Positions 13,746-25,487 of a DNA stretch of 64,000 bases are shown one piece after another. Numbering within the stretch: position 1 is the first letter of the stretch; each line of letters begins with the position of its first letter. The notes below the pieces were generated by a model. It did not search any database. It saw only the letters and a program-made list of their open reading frames with translations, and was not told where the DNA came from. The stretch comes from Dimorphilus gyrociliatus (taxonomy: Eukaryota; Annelida; Polychaeta; Dinophilidae). Location of the stretch: positions 744,001-808,000 of the forward strand of contig CAJFCJ010000010.1 of the NCBI GenBank assembly GCA_904063045.1, read 5' to 3'. The position numbers and the translations under genes are program-made.

Positions 13746-14491
13746 AGGTAGGGGGAAAGTATATGACAGAAATAGCATGTGCCAGAATAAAGAGAGTGAT
13801 ATTCAAAAAGTAATAACGTAATATTCTCTTTTGACAAGCTCTTATTAGACTTTTTTCAAAATTTGATGAAAAATTACACTTACTTAATATTTAAATAGAC
13901 AAAATAGAAGAGCACAAAAAAGGGGAAAGAGCTTTTCTTTCCTTTCATAATCTTTAATCAATATACTAATTAGGAATAAAGATAAAGAGATAAAGACAAC
14001 GTTAAAAAGGGATCATTATATGAGATTTAATGTTGAAAATATCTTCATTTCAGCTACTTATGATGAAACCATAAAATGTACAAAAAAATATAATGACACG
14101 AGGGAAATAAAAGACAAGGATGAGCTATGTATACAGCAAAATAAATACGCCTATATAACGCCATCTATCAATTGATTAATTCCGACAGCATTACAAGAGC
14201 ATGAAAACGATCCGAACTGGAATTGTATAACGGTTCGTAAATGGCAGAAGAACGCAAAGATATCGATAATTGTACCCATGTGGATACTCCTTGCCACATC
14301 TTATGTTGTCATCGTTATAGAATCTTACTTCTCCGATACAAAGTATTATACAAGTGAAATTTACGATACGGAGAGAGCACTTCAATTCATACAGAATATG
14401 AAAAAGAAAAATGCACATATTATATGGTAAATTTAATACTAACATACTCATATAAATCACATAGCCTTGCTTTGAACTTAGCCCTTTCTCT

Positions 14492-14535
<44 letters not shown>

Positions 14536-15813
14536 AATATTCCTTTTCTCCAAATTTGTATCATTTTCTTACAATTTATCTTTCTTCAAATGTAAATAAC
14601 ATTAATTTTAATTTCTAAGAAAATTTTCAAAATACGAATATCGACTATATCATTAATATTAATCTGTAATAAAAGTTAATCAGGAAAGCTTCGAGCATAA
14701 ACTTCCTTTTCTACGCTTACAGATATTTTATTTATTAGAATTGACTCGTCTTCAAAAGTGATATAATATTGATAAAAATTAGCTATAAATTTTAGATAAT
14801 AAACAAGCTCTAATAGAACGTAGACTAAGAAGTAGTGAAGATAATAGGAATAATATAATAGTCAAAAAGTAAAGTTTATATATAAATGGAAAGAAAATAA
14901 TTATAAAAATGAAGTTTACAGACTAATTTGACATTATACATCCAAATTGGTTGATCTTTCTATAATGAAGATAGAAGTTATCATTAAATCTAACTATATA
15001 ATTCGTTTTTAATGATTTCTTTCATTTTCCTCACTATATTCCATTTTTACAGGCGTGCTGAATGTTTTCACTTTGAAAAACAGGATTCGACTTGGTATGG
15101 ACTTATAAATATGTCTTTTAGATAAAAAAAAAGAATAGAGAACGGGCTCTTTTAAAAGCATTGTCATTAAGTTCAGTTTCTTCATTATTTCAGTAGTAAG
15201 AGGCGTAAAGTAATTACTCAAAAATTAGAAAAAAGGTTCCAATACGAGATCTGCTTAGATCTATCTGGGGATTTTCCTGGATTTTGGTCAAATAGGATTA
15301 CCAGGGTAAGGAGATATAAATATATATTTACAGTTTATATCCTAAATGAAAAATAAATATTTACAGGTCAAGTTAACTTGCTCTTACGGATTTGTAGATG
15401 AGAGCATTCAGCAGGCCTATAAAAATCAGAGGGAGGAATTTAATAGGGAATGCCATGAAATTGATGAGCACGTTTACTTGCACGAGGTAGAGAAGATATT
15501 ACTTAAGCTCATTTACTTCAAATGCTTATGATAAACTATTGTGTCCATTCACTATTCATAAAGCTTAATATCTTTTAATTCTTACAAACAGATGTATGAA
15601 ATATCTGGTTTTAAAGACAAACTTGTTGTTTATCCGGATAGAGTTAATCTTCCATTTTGCCTTAATGAAACTTTTTATTGGATATTTGTGCTTTGTCTGC
15701 TTGGTGCACCATATCGGTTTTGGTTTAAGCTTTCAACACATCATGAAAAATTTATGATTGTGAAATTATTAGGCTTGAAACGACAAAAAGAAGAAATGAG
15801 TGATGCTATGTAA
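11552..15813 (+). CDS. TMEM151-family membrane protein (11 exons, complete)
   Basis: Exons: 11552-11694, 12677-12720, 12931-12974, 13114-13212, 13269-13383, 14054-14128, 14189-14426, 15053-15094, 15194-15305, 15367-15486, 15592-15813. All joins have GT...AG (or AT-rich variants) and matching phase; the total is 1254 nt, 417 residues. The family is recognised from TM2 followed by an ES...E(L/I)YD segment and a CIWW-like motif (HIIW), the conserved cytoplasmic block ending VKLTCSYGF (family: LRFTKCFSF), and a C-terminal WIFVLCLLGAPYRFW followed by HHEKFMIVKLLG (family: SWPLRVL...AYVHYHVEKLFG). TM1 is about 123-146, TM2 about 197-217 and TM3 about 372-386. The first 110 residues are hydrophilic (basic, then acidic) and not conserved. 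TMEM151 proteins are conserved multipass proteins of largely unknown function, mostly neural in vertebrates. The C terminus stops soon after TM3, shorter than in vertebrates. A 60-nt intron (14129-14188) contains a TGA that would otherwise look like a nonsense codon. Confidence 0.85.
13711..13742. repeat. (AG)n microsatellite in TMEM151-like intron 5
   Basis: About 16 AG units in the transcript sense within the intron upstream of exon 6. It is complementary to the (CT)n tract at 14495-14528 downstream of exon 7. Confidence 0.9.
14495..14528. repeat. (CT)n microsatellite in TMEM151-like intron 7
   Basis: A run of CT units in the intron following exon 7 (14189-14426), complementary to the (AG)n in intron 5. 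Confidence 0.9.
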
Positions 15814-18575
15814 CAACTTCATTCACCTACTTCTATATAATTATTATATAAACTATGCCATAGGTAACTAATATTTAACTTCCATCAGTGTACTAAATTG
15901 TGGTATATATACACACATATGTATTTCAAAAATTTGTATATAGCTATGTCTTTTATTGTCTATTTTCTTTTTTTATAAGTTGTAAGGAAACGTTGTATAT
16001 AAAAGTAAAAGTTATGAAAAATATTTTTTGTGTAGATTCTTTCTATTTGTTTCATAATTCCTCCTCTTTTCTTCGGTTTTCTTTATATTTTTGACACTTA
16101 AAAAATTGCGAAAGTGAGTAGAGCGGGTAGAGAAAAAAAATGAATGTCACTTTTGTTTCTAGAAAGAGTGCTTCAAAAAAGCTAATAGTAGATGTCGCCA
16201 CTAGTTTAAGAGAACTAACTAAATTTTCATTATCGATTAATTTCTTTTTTGTCAAAGTCCCTTTAGTTAATTGAAAAATGGCTGTTAATGTCAAATATTG
16301 CTTTTTAAGACGCAATGGCACAAATATAAATATATATACAGTATACATATATATATATATGTATATAAGCATTGAAATTGCAAGCTTTAGAAGAGAAGAG
16401 AGCCTCAGTATGGTATTACTAAAAAATGCCTGTTTTTTTCCGGGAAGTCTTAGGCCTAGATTTAAGGTTTATTGTATAGTAGAGGCATAAATAAATTGGA
16501 TTCCATCGACTTTGTAATCTCTATGGAGACTAAAATACATTAAAATACGAATAGTATGAAAATATCTGGAAATTTTATTACTTTAAATTTCGTTAGGAAT
16601 CAAGATTTCCATATTAAAATAACTTGCAATCTCTCTTCAACATCAAAAAATATCATACTTGAAACAGATGATATATAATTAAATGATTAAATATGATATT
16701 TGTTTATTATTTCTAAAGATTCATAATAGATTTATAAAGTCATAATACTATATTTATTTTTCTAATTTTCTTAATTAAAATATTAATTAAAAGATAAAAA
16801 AAAGTAAACCAAAGCTAATATGCTAAATAAAATATGCACAAGAAGAAAATCTTGACAATTCAGTTCGTGCTCTAGTCGCTTCCTATATTCTACAATGGTC
16901 CTGAAAATTCCATTTGTAGCTCTCGTTAATCTTCAACGCTCTGATTACGTTGGCTTGAAGTTTTCTCATATGCTACAAACAAAAAATCGTTTCCTTAAAC
17001 AAATATATAATTAGTTGCGAATTGTTCCTAAATCAACTACAAACAACTTTCCTAACCAGTTTCTTACAAAACTCTTACATAATCTATCGTACCTTCTTGT
17101 CTTATTTATATGATAAAGAAGCCACCAATAGGAATAAAACAAGACATATAAAGAGAAAAGAGAGAGAGAGAGAGAGAGAGAGGGAGGGAGGGAGCGAGGG
17201 AGCGAGGGAGATATAGATAGAAAGAAGGAAAGAACGAAAGAAAGAAAAGGAATACATATATATTCTTAATGTTCCTTCACCCAAAAAAGGACAAAAAATA
17301 ATAGATGCTAAGAGATAAAAGTAAGAAAATGAAAAATTATATATTTCAGTTAAATATCAGAATATATGATATTTTGATAAATTTACATATGTATTTCATT
17401 TTGATTTTTCATTTATCAAATGTACCATTTAAAACATATTTGTCATTTATTCCAATAAAAAATATACTAAATAGCTGGAGAATGAACACATAAACTATGA
17501 GCTCAGATATATCATTTATAATTAATCATTTAATATTCTGATACTGTAGTCAAGAAGTTAAAGGAACTATCTTTCCAGAGAATGATGGTCATCTCCAAAA
17601 ATTAACGTTTTTTAACATAAATAATTTTGAATCTTTAGATTGGTAAAATATATTCCACAATTACTTAATTTTATAGGCATAACATCAACTGTTACCTTTA
17701 GAGAGGAGGTTAAACCTATCAAATCTCTAAAAATTACTATCCAGTATCTCCAACAGGGGCTGTACAATCATGACATGCTTACATTATACAGTATTTAAAT
17801 CATATATAAATGTCAATCGTTTTATCAGCCGTTGATAAATTCTTAGCTTTTTGCTACCTAAGTTGCTTAGCTTGTATTGTCTATATTAATTTAGAATACC
17901 GTCCACTTACTTACGATGAAAGCTGTATTCGGTATATAATAAATTCAATATATGTATATACATATAAACAGTATAATATATATTTTTGTTTAGATCAGCT
18001 TGTAGAATGAAATAATCAAAGCAACATTTGACTGCTATTTATTCATTCCATAAAATGAATAGGCGTATAATATATATGAAATTCTGTTATATAACAATAA
18101 TAAATACGAGGATACAAGTATCTCTATTGCAAGTTTTTACGTAGCTCCTTTTTTTTGCCAATTTACTATAACAGAAAAATGAAGGCATATAACAAAAACT
18201 GGAACAGCTCTATTAGATCAACATTAGCTTTTACCCTTTAACATTCTTTTACAGAATAAAATAATCAATAACCTTCTACAATTTAACAATTTTTACATTT
18301 AGTATTTTGAATGAAAAAGAAAATAGATTGCTCTTTCTTGTTTTATTGTTTTTCCAAGCGTATAAAAGATATTTAATAAACGAAAACATGACAAAGGTTA
18401 AGATACAAGTATTTACAATGTGTAACTCTCATTTCAAATATATATATATATATATACTTAAAGTATTGATAGAAAGTAGTAAAGAGATACTAAATTGGTT
18501 TCCTCTTAGTAAAAACAAATTAGTGAAAAGAAGAAAGTAACCATTTTTTACACAATAAGGGTCAATAGAAGAATA
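15814..18575. other. Convergent intergenic region
   Basis: This lies between the 3' ends of the TMEM151-like gene (plus) and the single-pass protein gene (minus). No exon is supported. It contains AT dinucleotide stretches (16325-16370, 18440-18462) and the purine block at 17158-17240. Short reading frames here are low-complexity and show no family resemblance. Confidence 0.5.
17158..17211. repeat. Purine-only (GA)n/(GGGA)n tract
   Basis: (AG)n grades into GGGA/GCGA repeats and then GAAA-type repeats to about 17248: a long, nearly pure purine strand able to form triplex or unusual structure. Confidence 0.85.
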
Positions 18576-19379
18576 TTACAATGGAGTATTGATATGTTCA
18601 GTCACTGTATCATTACATATGAAAACCTCTTCAACTTCTCTATTCGAACCTGCTAAATTGAAATTGGATGGCGAAATAGGAGGAGAATCTCTTTCATCAT
18701 TTCGGTGGTTATTTACAACAATGAAGGGTGTGGAATGCTCCTTTTTCGTTTTTAATTGTATAAAGGGCTCTTCACGGACTTCTAATAAATTTTCGCTAGC
18801 TGTATCAGGGCGAATTCTGTCAGTTTCATCAGTGTTTTCGCTATTAACATATCGGGCGTCCGTAATGTATATAAGACCATCGTCCCCGTTGGAAATTGGT
18901 GTAGTCTTGGTTCTTTCATCAGTCTCAGATCCAATTAGAATAATAGAGGAAAATGGTTGTCGACAATGCATGCATTTTCCAGTTTGAACTAGATCAGCCT
19001 GACAGCCAGCTTCTTTAGAGAACGTTACATTAGGTCGATAAAATGAATTATTAGGACTTTTGCTTTCGTATAAAATGTTACGTTGTAAAAAAGAAGATCT
19101 ACTGTTTTGGCTTCTGCTAGAGTTAGATACAACAAATATTCCTGGATCAGTAGCTGTTGAATAGCTGGTAGTTTTCAATGAATTCTTCTTTACATTTGTT
19201 ATATATACTCTATAAATAGAAAAGCAATTAAATATATTATTATGATTATTTAGAAAGGTGAACTGAGAAATTATACGAAGAGGTCTCAACTTCTTACCTT
19301 TTACAGTATAAAAGTATGCATAACGATAAGAATACTGTGACAACAATGAGGGAACATAAAACAATTGCAGTAATTACAC
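18576..19379 (-). CDS. 3' part of an unrecognised single-pass membrane protein
   Basis: Two exons on the minus strand: 19298-19379 and 18576-19209, joined across an 88-nt intron (donor GTAAGA; acceptor TTTATAG) with matching phase 2. The first exon encodes a clean TM helix (ITAIVLCSLIVVTVFLSLCI... followed by YCKR stop-transfer residues), so the remaining roughly 210 residues are probably cytoplasmic. The tail is Ser/Thr/Asn-rich with a small Cys cluster (CMHCRQP) and acidic stretches, and ends HINTPL at a TAA. No catalytic or signalling domain is recognised. The first exon begins after TTTTCAG in phase 1, so upstream exons encoding the ectodomain must exist at higher coordinates, but I could not place them. 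The open antisense frame at 18589-18987 is a shadow of this exon. Confidence 0.6.
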
Positions 19380-22300
19380 CTGAAAATAGTTATTAGATTT
19401 TAAAAAAATTTGATTTATGCTAATTACCTTAATTATCATGTTTTGATCGTTATTTTATAAAAACTAATTTACATGTATATTGCTTTTTATAATAGAGGAA
19501 AAATGACTATTTAATCGGGCGACACCATTGGCTAGAAAGAAGAAGAAGATGAAATAAAGAATACTTTTTGTAAGGGCAATGTGTTAACAGCATATATACT
19601 TGGCCATATTTCTTTTAGCAAGGTTAATAATAAATGAGAAAGAAAAGGATGTAACAGGATAAAGGTGTGTACATATATATGTAGAAAGGAATAAAGAGGC
19701 GGCTGAGAAAGATAAAGATAAAATAAGACAAAAGTAAGGAAAAAGAGAAGAAAAGTGAGTAAATTTCAAATTAGCAGATGCTTTTCTCCTAAGTACATTT
19801 TTCAGTGTTTTATCCTCAACCTTCAGTTTTTTTTAGCAGAGAGTAAAAAGAGATGAAACATAAGGCAAACTATCCATCACCTAGTAAGACAAAATACAAT
19901 TTAATGAAAAGAAGAACCTGACGAGCAAACTAATTTAAACATTGCTGTATCAAATTTTAACGAATTGGTTTAACGTTAATCTCTGTCTTCTACTTAATCT
20001 CTTAAAGACAAGAATATCTTGTAACGTTTTTACGCAATGGGCTATTCTTTGGAAGAAATGGATTTTTCATTATTATTGCCATTATTATTATACCTTGAAT
20101 ATTTCTGGAGGGGTGGGGTGTGGAGGTGGGGAAATGAATATAAAAAACTCCCAAAGGTTTAATATAAGCTCAAGTTACAAATTGGAGTATGAAAATAATT
20201 TCTATTCTATCAAATAATTTAGATGCTAGTTTAATGCAATACGACTGCAATTTTCTTGTTCCTAAAATTCCTATACTTAAACTATAATATACCTTTTGCT
20301 ATTCTCTTTTTATAGATAGAATGAATAAACAAAGGATATTGCACTGTTAAAATTGATTTTTTATTACATATGACGAATACAATTGCTGTAATGAATATAT
20401 TTATATATTTAGCTTTTCATATAAGTAAAATATTATATTTACAGATTGATATATTAATTTATTACAACTGGTTAATATTTCGTTTAGTTTATATTCATCG
20501 TCTAATAGGATAGATAGCTAGTAGAGTAAGGGATAGAGGAAGGATAAATTACTATTAGATTAATTTATATACGAATTCCATTGAAGTATTCATACGTATA
20601 ATAAAATAGATAATACATCTTTTTACTTTCCTACTCTTGATTCCGCACCGTTAATGCATTCTGAAAAATATCTTACCCTTATCCATTCAAAAATAAGAAA
20701 AAATCTCTTAAATGATCGCTGCAGGGAAGCTTTTGCAGTACGTTTAACTTAGGCCAGCAACATCTGTTTTAATTATGCAGAACGGTTCAATATTCAAAGT
20801 ATCGATTTTAGTTAAAGCGTGCTTAGAGAAAAACAACCAATGTGAATGTTTTTCCTAATTCTTTGATTATTATATGAATCTATTGGACAGCTTTTGAGGG
20901 ATGCTTAAAAGCCGCATCCAGATATAAGTACGTGATGGTTTTTTACTGGGAAAATTCTCATTGTCAATGTCATTTTTGCATCTTACAAAGTATTCTATTA
21001 TATAACGCAAAACTTGTACTGTTTGAGTATGAAAACATCATAGATTTTTGTACCAAATATTGCCACTCTTTCTTATTATACTTGGAAAAGGATTTATCAG
21101 ATAACAATACATTTTTTTATGCATATAGTGTAATTGTGTAAGTCACGAACACGTATTTTGGGAATATTATTTAGAGGGGAGAAAATTTCTGTCTGTCTTG
21201 TTTGTTAACAAGTGAATAGTGCTTATAGGAATAAATGCCGTATATACTTATATATACATATCTGTAGCGAATATATAACACGGTATATGTGTAGTGCATA
21301 CAGCATATACCTTGTATATATATACATAAAGAATGAAAATAGATTGCAATTAAAAGTATATAGTATATTTATAGCTACTTTCTTGTCAAGTATAAATATA
21401 CATGCAATGTACAGGATAAAAGGAGGGGGAAAGCAACGAAGGTAAGAAGAGAGAGAGAGGGAGAGAGGGAGAAGGAAAGAAGAGAGACAGACACACAGAC
21501 GGATAGACAGAGTATATTTTTTTTTAGTTTTTTACTCTCTTTTTTTTTACCAATATAAAAGATTTTATGATCTAAAAATTTGTTGAAACTGAACAACAGC
21601 AAATCATAAAAGTGATTAAAAGTTGATAATTTTATATGATTAACTAACACTATAACGGTATAACTGCAAAGAATTTGCATACAATGAATATGGAAACACG
21701 TATATAAGTAGGGTGGCAGTGCGTGTCGCTTTCATTATCACGGCTGCATTTCACTGTCAGATACGCAGGTTTTTACTTTTTTCTCTGCATTATGCACGAG
21801 GTTTGTATTTAAATTGAACTTGCTAATTTCTTTTAATTAACTCTTTGTAAATTTTAATTGAGTTATTTTAATTTATAATTTTTTATTACATCAAAATTTG
21901 TACTTGGAATATTTAGTAAGTTTTTAAAAGCTACACTAATTACATCATATAAGCAAATTGTAGTTTAGTTTAAACTTACCTTTTTTCTTTGTTTTCTTAT
22001 TCTATTTATACAGAGAATTTGTATTTACGGTATATATAAAAGTAGATAAAAGTATTGTCTCTATTTCATTTAAATATCAAATAATTACGAATTCAGTTTT
22101 TACTTATTAATTATCAAGTTTAAACTACAAGTTCATTCAGACCTATTAGGAATAGTTTCTCTTGTCAACCTTCTCTACTTTCGTAGTGTATTTAAGATTG
22201 TCTAAAGTATTATTTATCCTTTTTAGCTGACAATCTAATATCGTTTTTTTAATATTATTTTTTATCAAGTAACCTTCTAACAAGTTGAAATTTTATACTA

Positions 22301-24407
22301 CAATAGAAATTACTTTATCCCTTATCCCTCAGAAATCTCTTTTGACGTTTACTAATTAGCTTAATATGAAGATCTGGAGAAATTTAATACCTTTTTTGCT
22401 ACGATTATTTTACTCAGAATTATATAATATCCTTAAGGAATAGGAGTTAAATCGTAAGGGAAAAAAGTAAGCTAAAGTAACTTACATTGAACTTGACTTG
22501 TAAAGTATTTACTAACCTTGATCCTATTTACTCAAAACGGATCATTTTTTATGTACAGGTAACGATTTTTAATAATTATCTTATAAATCAGTTTATCATT
22601 ATTTTTCACACTTCTGTTCCTTTACTTTTCAATGTATTTAATTTATCAATAATCTTTATAATAAAAAGTAAAACTTTTATGAATAAAGTCAATTACGAAT
22701 TCATTTGCTATAGAATTTTACTTCTCTTTTTTTTGTTCTTTAAATAGCTACTTTTTCTACTGATGTTTCTTTTTCTCCTCTACTTTCTTTTGTATTTTTT
22801 TCTCAAACATAAAAAACTTTACCAATAGTTTTCCAATTATTTTAACAAAATTTTCTCGATTTTTAATCATTAATGGCACAGCAATATTTTATCTCTGGCA
22901 ATTAACAATTGTTAACATATACTTATAGTCAGTATATAAACTCGAAATTGTCAACAATTTATACTCAATTATATATATAAAAAAATTTTCCATCAAAGAT
23001 CTAAGAAATTATCATCTATCAAGAATTATAGAATAGATTAAACCTTATCTAACAGATGTGAATAGATTTTCGATATAAAAGCTTTAATTCTAGTTATAAT
23101 CCTTATTGAACAAATTTGGACGAGCAAGAACGTGCTTTGAATAGATTCGAAATTATTTAAAGGCTAGCTAAAGATTGAGTACTCTTTCTCTCCATACACT
23201 ATTGTTAATTAGAGCGTGCTTGTCCCAGTGACGAAACCTTCCTTCTGCAAAGAATGTAAAAATTTTAAATGATAAATTCTCCATATGATATATAAATACA
23301 GTATATGAAGTATATTCATCTATATAAATATATACAGCAATATATTTGTTTTAAAATTTTAAACCAATTATACTCTAGGTTACTCTAATTAGTCACAAAA
23401 AATTGAAAAGTCATTGATTTTTCAAGTAGTTGTTAATTGTTTTTTTAATAAATCACCGTTTTCGTTTGTAACAGCAATTTTTCAATTTCGTTTATAATAT
23501 TTACTCATGATAATCTCTAAGAAATTTTAACAATGAGAAAGGAAATAAATAGGGAGACGAATAGAAAAGAGAGGGAGAGATGGACATGGAAAGAGAAAGA
23601 AAGAGAGAATGTTTAGAGGTAATAGAGGCAAAGAGAGAAAAAACGAGAGAAAGAGAATGAAATAGATTGGAGAACAGTAAAACTAACGAAGGCAGAGAGA
23701 GAGAGAGAGAGAGAGAAGATGGAAAAACATTCAAAACAAAGTAACTGTATGATCATAAATATACCTGGATTTTGGGTATCAATCACAATTTTGTTCGAAA
23801 AGAACACCTACTTAATAGCCAATTGCGTCTCTTGAAATTATCATTATTATATAATTAATATTTATAAACAATAAAGTTCTATTTTCAACAGAACTAAACT
23901 ATTAGTTTTTTATTTGATATAAAAAAAAACAAAGAAAATATAGGTCGCAGGTCGAATTAGGTCTTTTTTTAACATTTTCTATTTAACACAAAATAAAAAA
24001 AACCTCCCAGATTCATTAACTTTGAAGTATATGTAATCTACTACAGTGATTTCCTGTTACAGAATAATATAGGCCTATATTGAAAAATTCATTCTCAGCT
24101 GTTAACTAAAACGGACTCTCTAGTACAACACGAATTCTCAATATGTTGAAAAGAAACTGTTCTTAAAGGGTACGCAATCTAGAGCAACCAGGAAAAGAAT
24201 GCAAAGCCAAAGGCATAAAAAAATGAACTATAGGTTTTAAGCAATAGTGTAACAGAATTACTATGAAACTATGAAGAGTATTTTGTACATATTGAAAATT
24301 AAGGGGAAATTCTAGAATCCACCAACGCAAAAAATCAGCTATCAAGCAAATTGACAGCTTAGAAATATGAATAAAATGGATAAATACTTTATGCTTTTCA
24401 GAATCCC
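19380..24407. other. 5-kb region holding unplaced 5' exons
   Basis: The missing ectodomain exons of the minus-strand single-pass gene and the 5' UTR of the plus-strand GPCR probably lie here, but only hints are visible. One is a TATATAAG box at 21700-21707 followed by a short GC-richer segment to about 21768 with a GT donor, a plausible first exon for the GPCR, whose coding exon is preceded by TTTTCAG at 24396-24402. Another is a minus-strand donor-like GGGTAAGATA near 20670 next to an ATG. Purine tracts occur at 21447-21500 and 23530-23716. No confident exon is called. Confidence 0.35.
21700..21707 (+). promoter_or_regulatory. Candidate TATA box upstream of a 5' UTR exon
   Basis: TATATAAG, followed about 25-35 bp on by a pyrimidine-rich CTTTCATTATC that resembles an initiator, then a GC-richer stretch ending in a possible donor near 21769. 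If real it would drive the GPCR whose coding exon starts at 24408. Weak evidence in an AT-rich genome. Confidence 0.25.
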
Positions 24408-25487
24408 ATGAACTCTTCTACAATTCATAATGGATCAGATACATACTACTCAAAACTGGAGGAGAGAATTGCACTTCTTATCTACAGTTATATTGCTCCA
24501 ATAACATTAGCCTGCTTAGCTATCATTGCAATTGGTGGTAACAGTTTAGTAATTTGTGTCATTCTCTCGCAATCTGCACTTCGGACCTTAATAAACTTTC
24601 TATTGTTAAATCTAGCCTTGGCTGATCTACTCTTTGCACTAACAGTAATACCTGGGAAAATTATAAAATATTTAACGGTTTTAGATAACAGTTTGCAAAT
24701 GGGTAACGCTGTTTGTAAAATCTATACTTATCTTACATATACAATAACAGATATTACAATAACATTGTTAATAGCTATATCTTTTCTACGATTGGCTATA
24801 GTCGTCTATACGACTCAGACAGCAAAATACAGAAGCTTTAAAAATATCTCTAAATTGACGGCCTGCATTTGGGTACTAATTTCGGCTTTACATACTCCAC
24901 TGGTAGCAGTTGCTACCGTTAAAAGCAAAGGGAACAAGTATGCTGGAATAGTATATTGTGGAATCGACGATGAATATATCAATTCAGTGTTACTAAGCTT
25001 GAGCATAGGTGGTTACTTCGTACCTGCTTTTTTAATTACAGTAGTATATGCTCTGATAGCCTACCACTTAAAAAATGAAACAAATGATAATACTATAGAC
25101 GCTGCAAAAGAGAGGACAAGAAGAGCTTTGAAGATGATGGTCGTGGTTGTTTTGGTGTTTTTATTATCTTGGTTGCCGACGCATTTAAACACAATATTAT
25201 CTATGAAGCAAATATATTTAAAAAGCGTATGGTTCGAACTGCTACGATTACTCTGCGATATATTGGCTTATGGAAACTCATGCGTTAATCCGTTCATCTA
25301 CAATTTTATGTCATCTGAGTTTAAAACAGCTTTTCGTAATGTTGTCTGCTGTCGTTGCAGAAATAATAATAACAGTAGGCCTTCAACAAGAACAGAAAAT
25401 ATCCAAATGAGTCCCATAAACAATGAAAGATTCTTAGACGATATGGAAAAAGAATGCCTTAACTTAGCAGAAACTGCAGTTGTTTAG
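24408..25487 (+). CDS. Rhodopsin-class GPCR, neuropeptide-receptor type
   Basis: An intronless coding exon of 359 residues; the ATG is six bases after a TTTTCAG acceptor, so a 5' UTR intron is likely. Seven TM segments carry the class A landmarks: GGNS in TM1, LNLALADLL in TM2, Cys at the top of TM3 (NAVCKIY) pairing with Cys in ECL2 (IVYCG), Trp in TM4 (CIWVL), FVP in TM5, SWLP in TM6, and NSCVNPFIYNFM in TM7, followed by helix 8 and a CCRCR palmitoylation-like cluster. Together with the short N terminus (NSS and NGS sequons) this resembles receptors for small neuropeptides. The ligand cannot be assigned. Oddity: the DRY motif at the end of TM3 is replaced by LRL (FLRLAIV); only the Arg is kept. 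Coupling would be through a heterotrimeric G protein at the plasma membrane. Confidence 0.88.
   Translation: MNSSTIHNGSDTYYSKLEERIALLIYSYIAPITLACLAIIAIGGNSLVICVILSQSALRTLINFLLLNLALADLLFALTVIPGKIIKYLTVLDNSLQMGNAVCKIYTYLTYTITDITITLLIAISFLRLAIVVYTTQTAKYRSFKNISKLTACIWVLISALHTPLVAVATVKSKGNKYAGIVYCGIDDEYINSVLLSLSIGGYFVPAFLITVVYALIAYHLKNETNDNTIDAAKERTRRALKMMVVVVLVFLLSWLPTHLNTILSMKQIYLKSVWFELLRLLCDILAYGNSCVNPFIYNFMSSEFKTAFRNVVCCRCRNNNNSRPSTRTENIQMSPINNERFLDDMEKECLNLAETAVV

Noticed and set aside
13521-13837. Frames rich in SLSLSL or RERERE (also 6719-7013, 17022-17284 and 23501-23807)
   Set aside because: They are translations of (GA)n/(CT)n microsatellites.
14054-14426. In-frame TGA in the TMEM151-like gene as selenocysteine, readthrough or a reassigned codon
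   Set aside because: A 60-nt GT...AG intron (14129-14188) in correct phase removes the TGA, and tryptophan is encoded by TGG throughout the window.
16052-16490. Overlapping frames on both strands rich in Tyr/Ile
   Set aside because: They are translations of an (AT)n stretch, not genes.
18589-18987. 132-residue plus-strand frame
   Set aside because: It is antisense to the terminal exon of the minus-strand single-pass protein, which continues cleanly across an intron into a TM exon.
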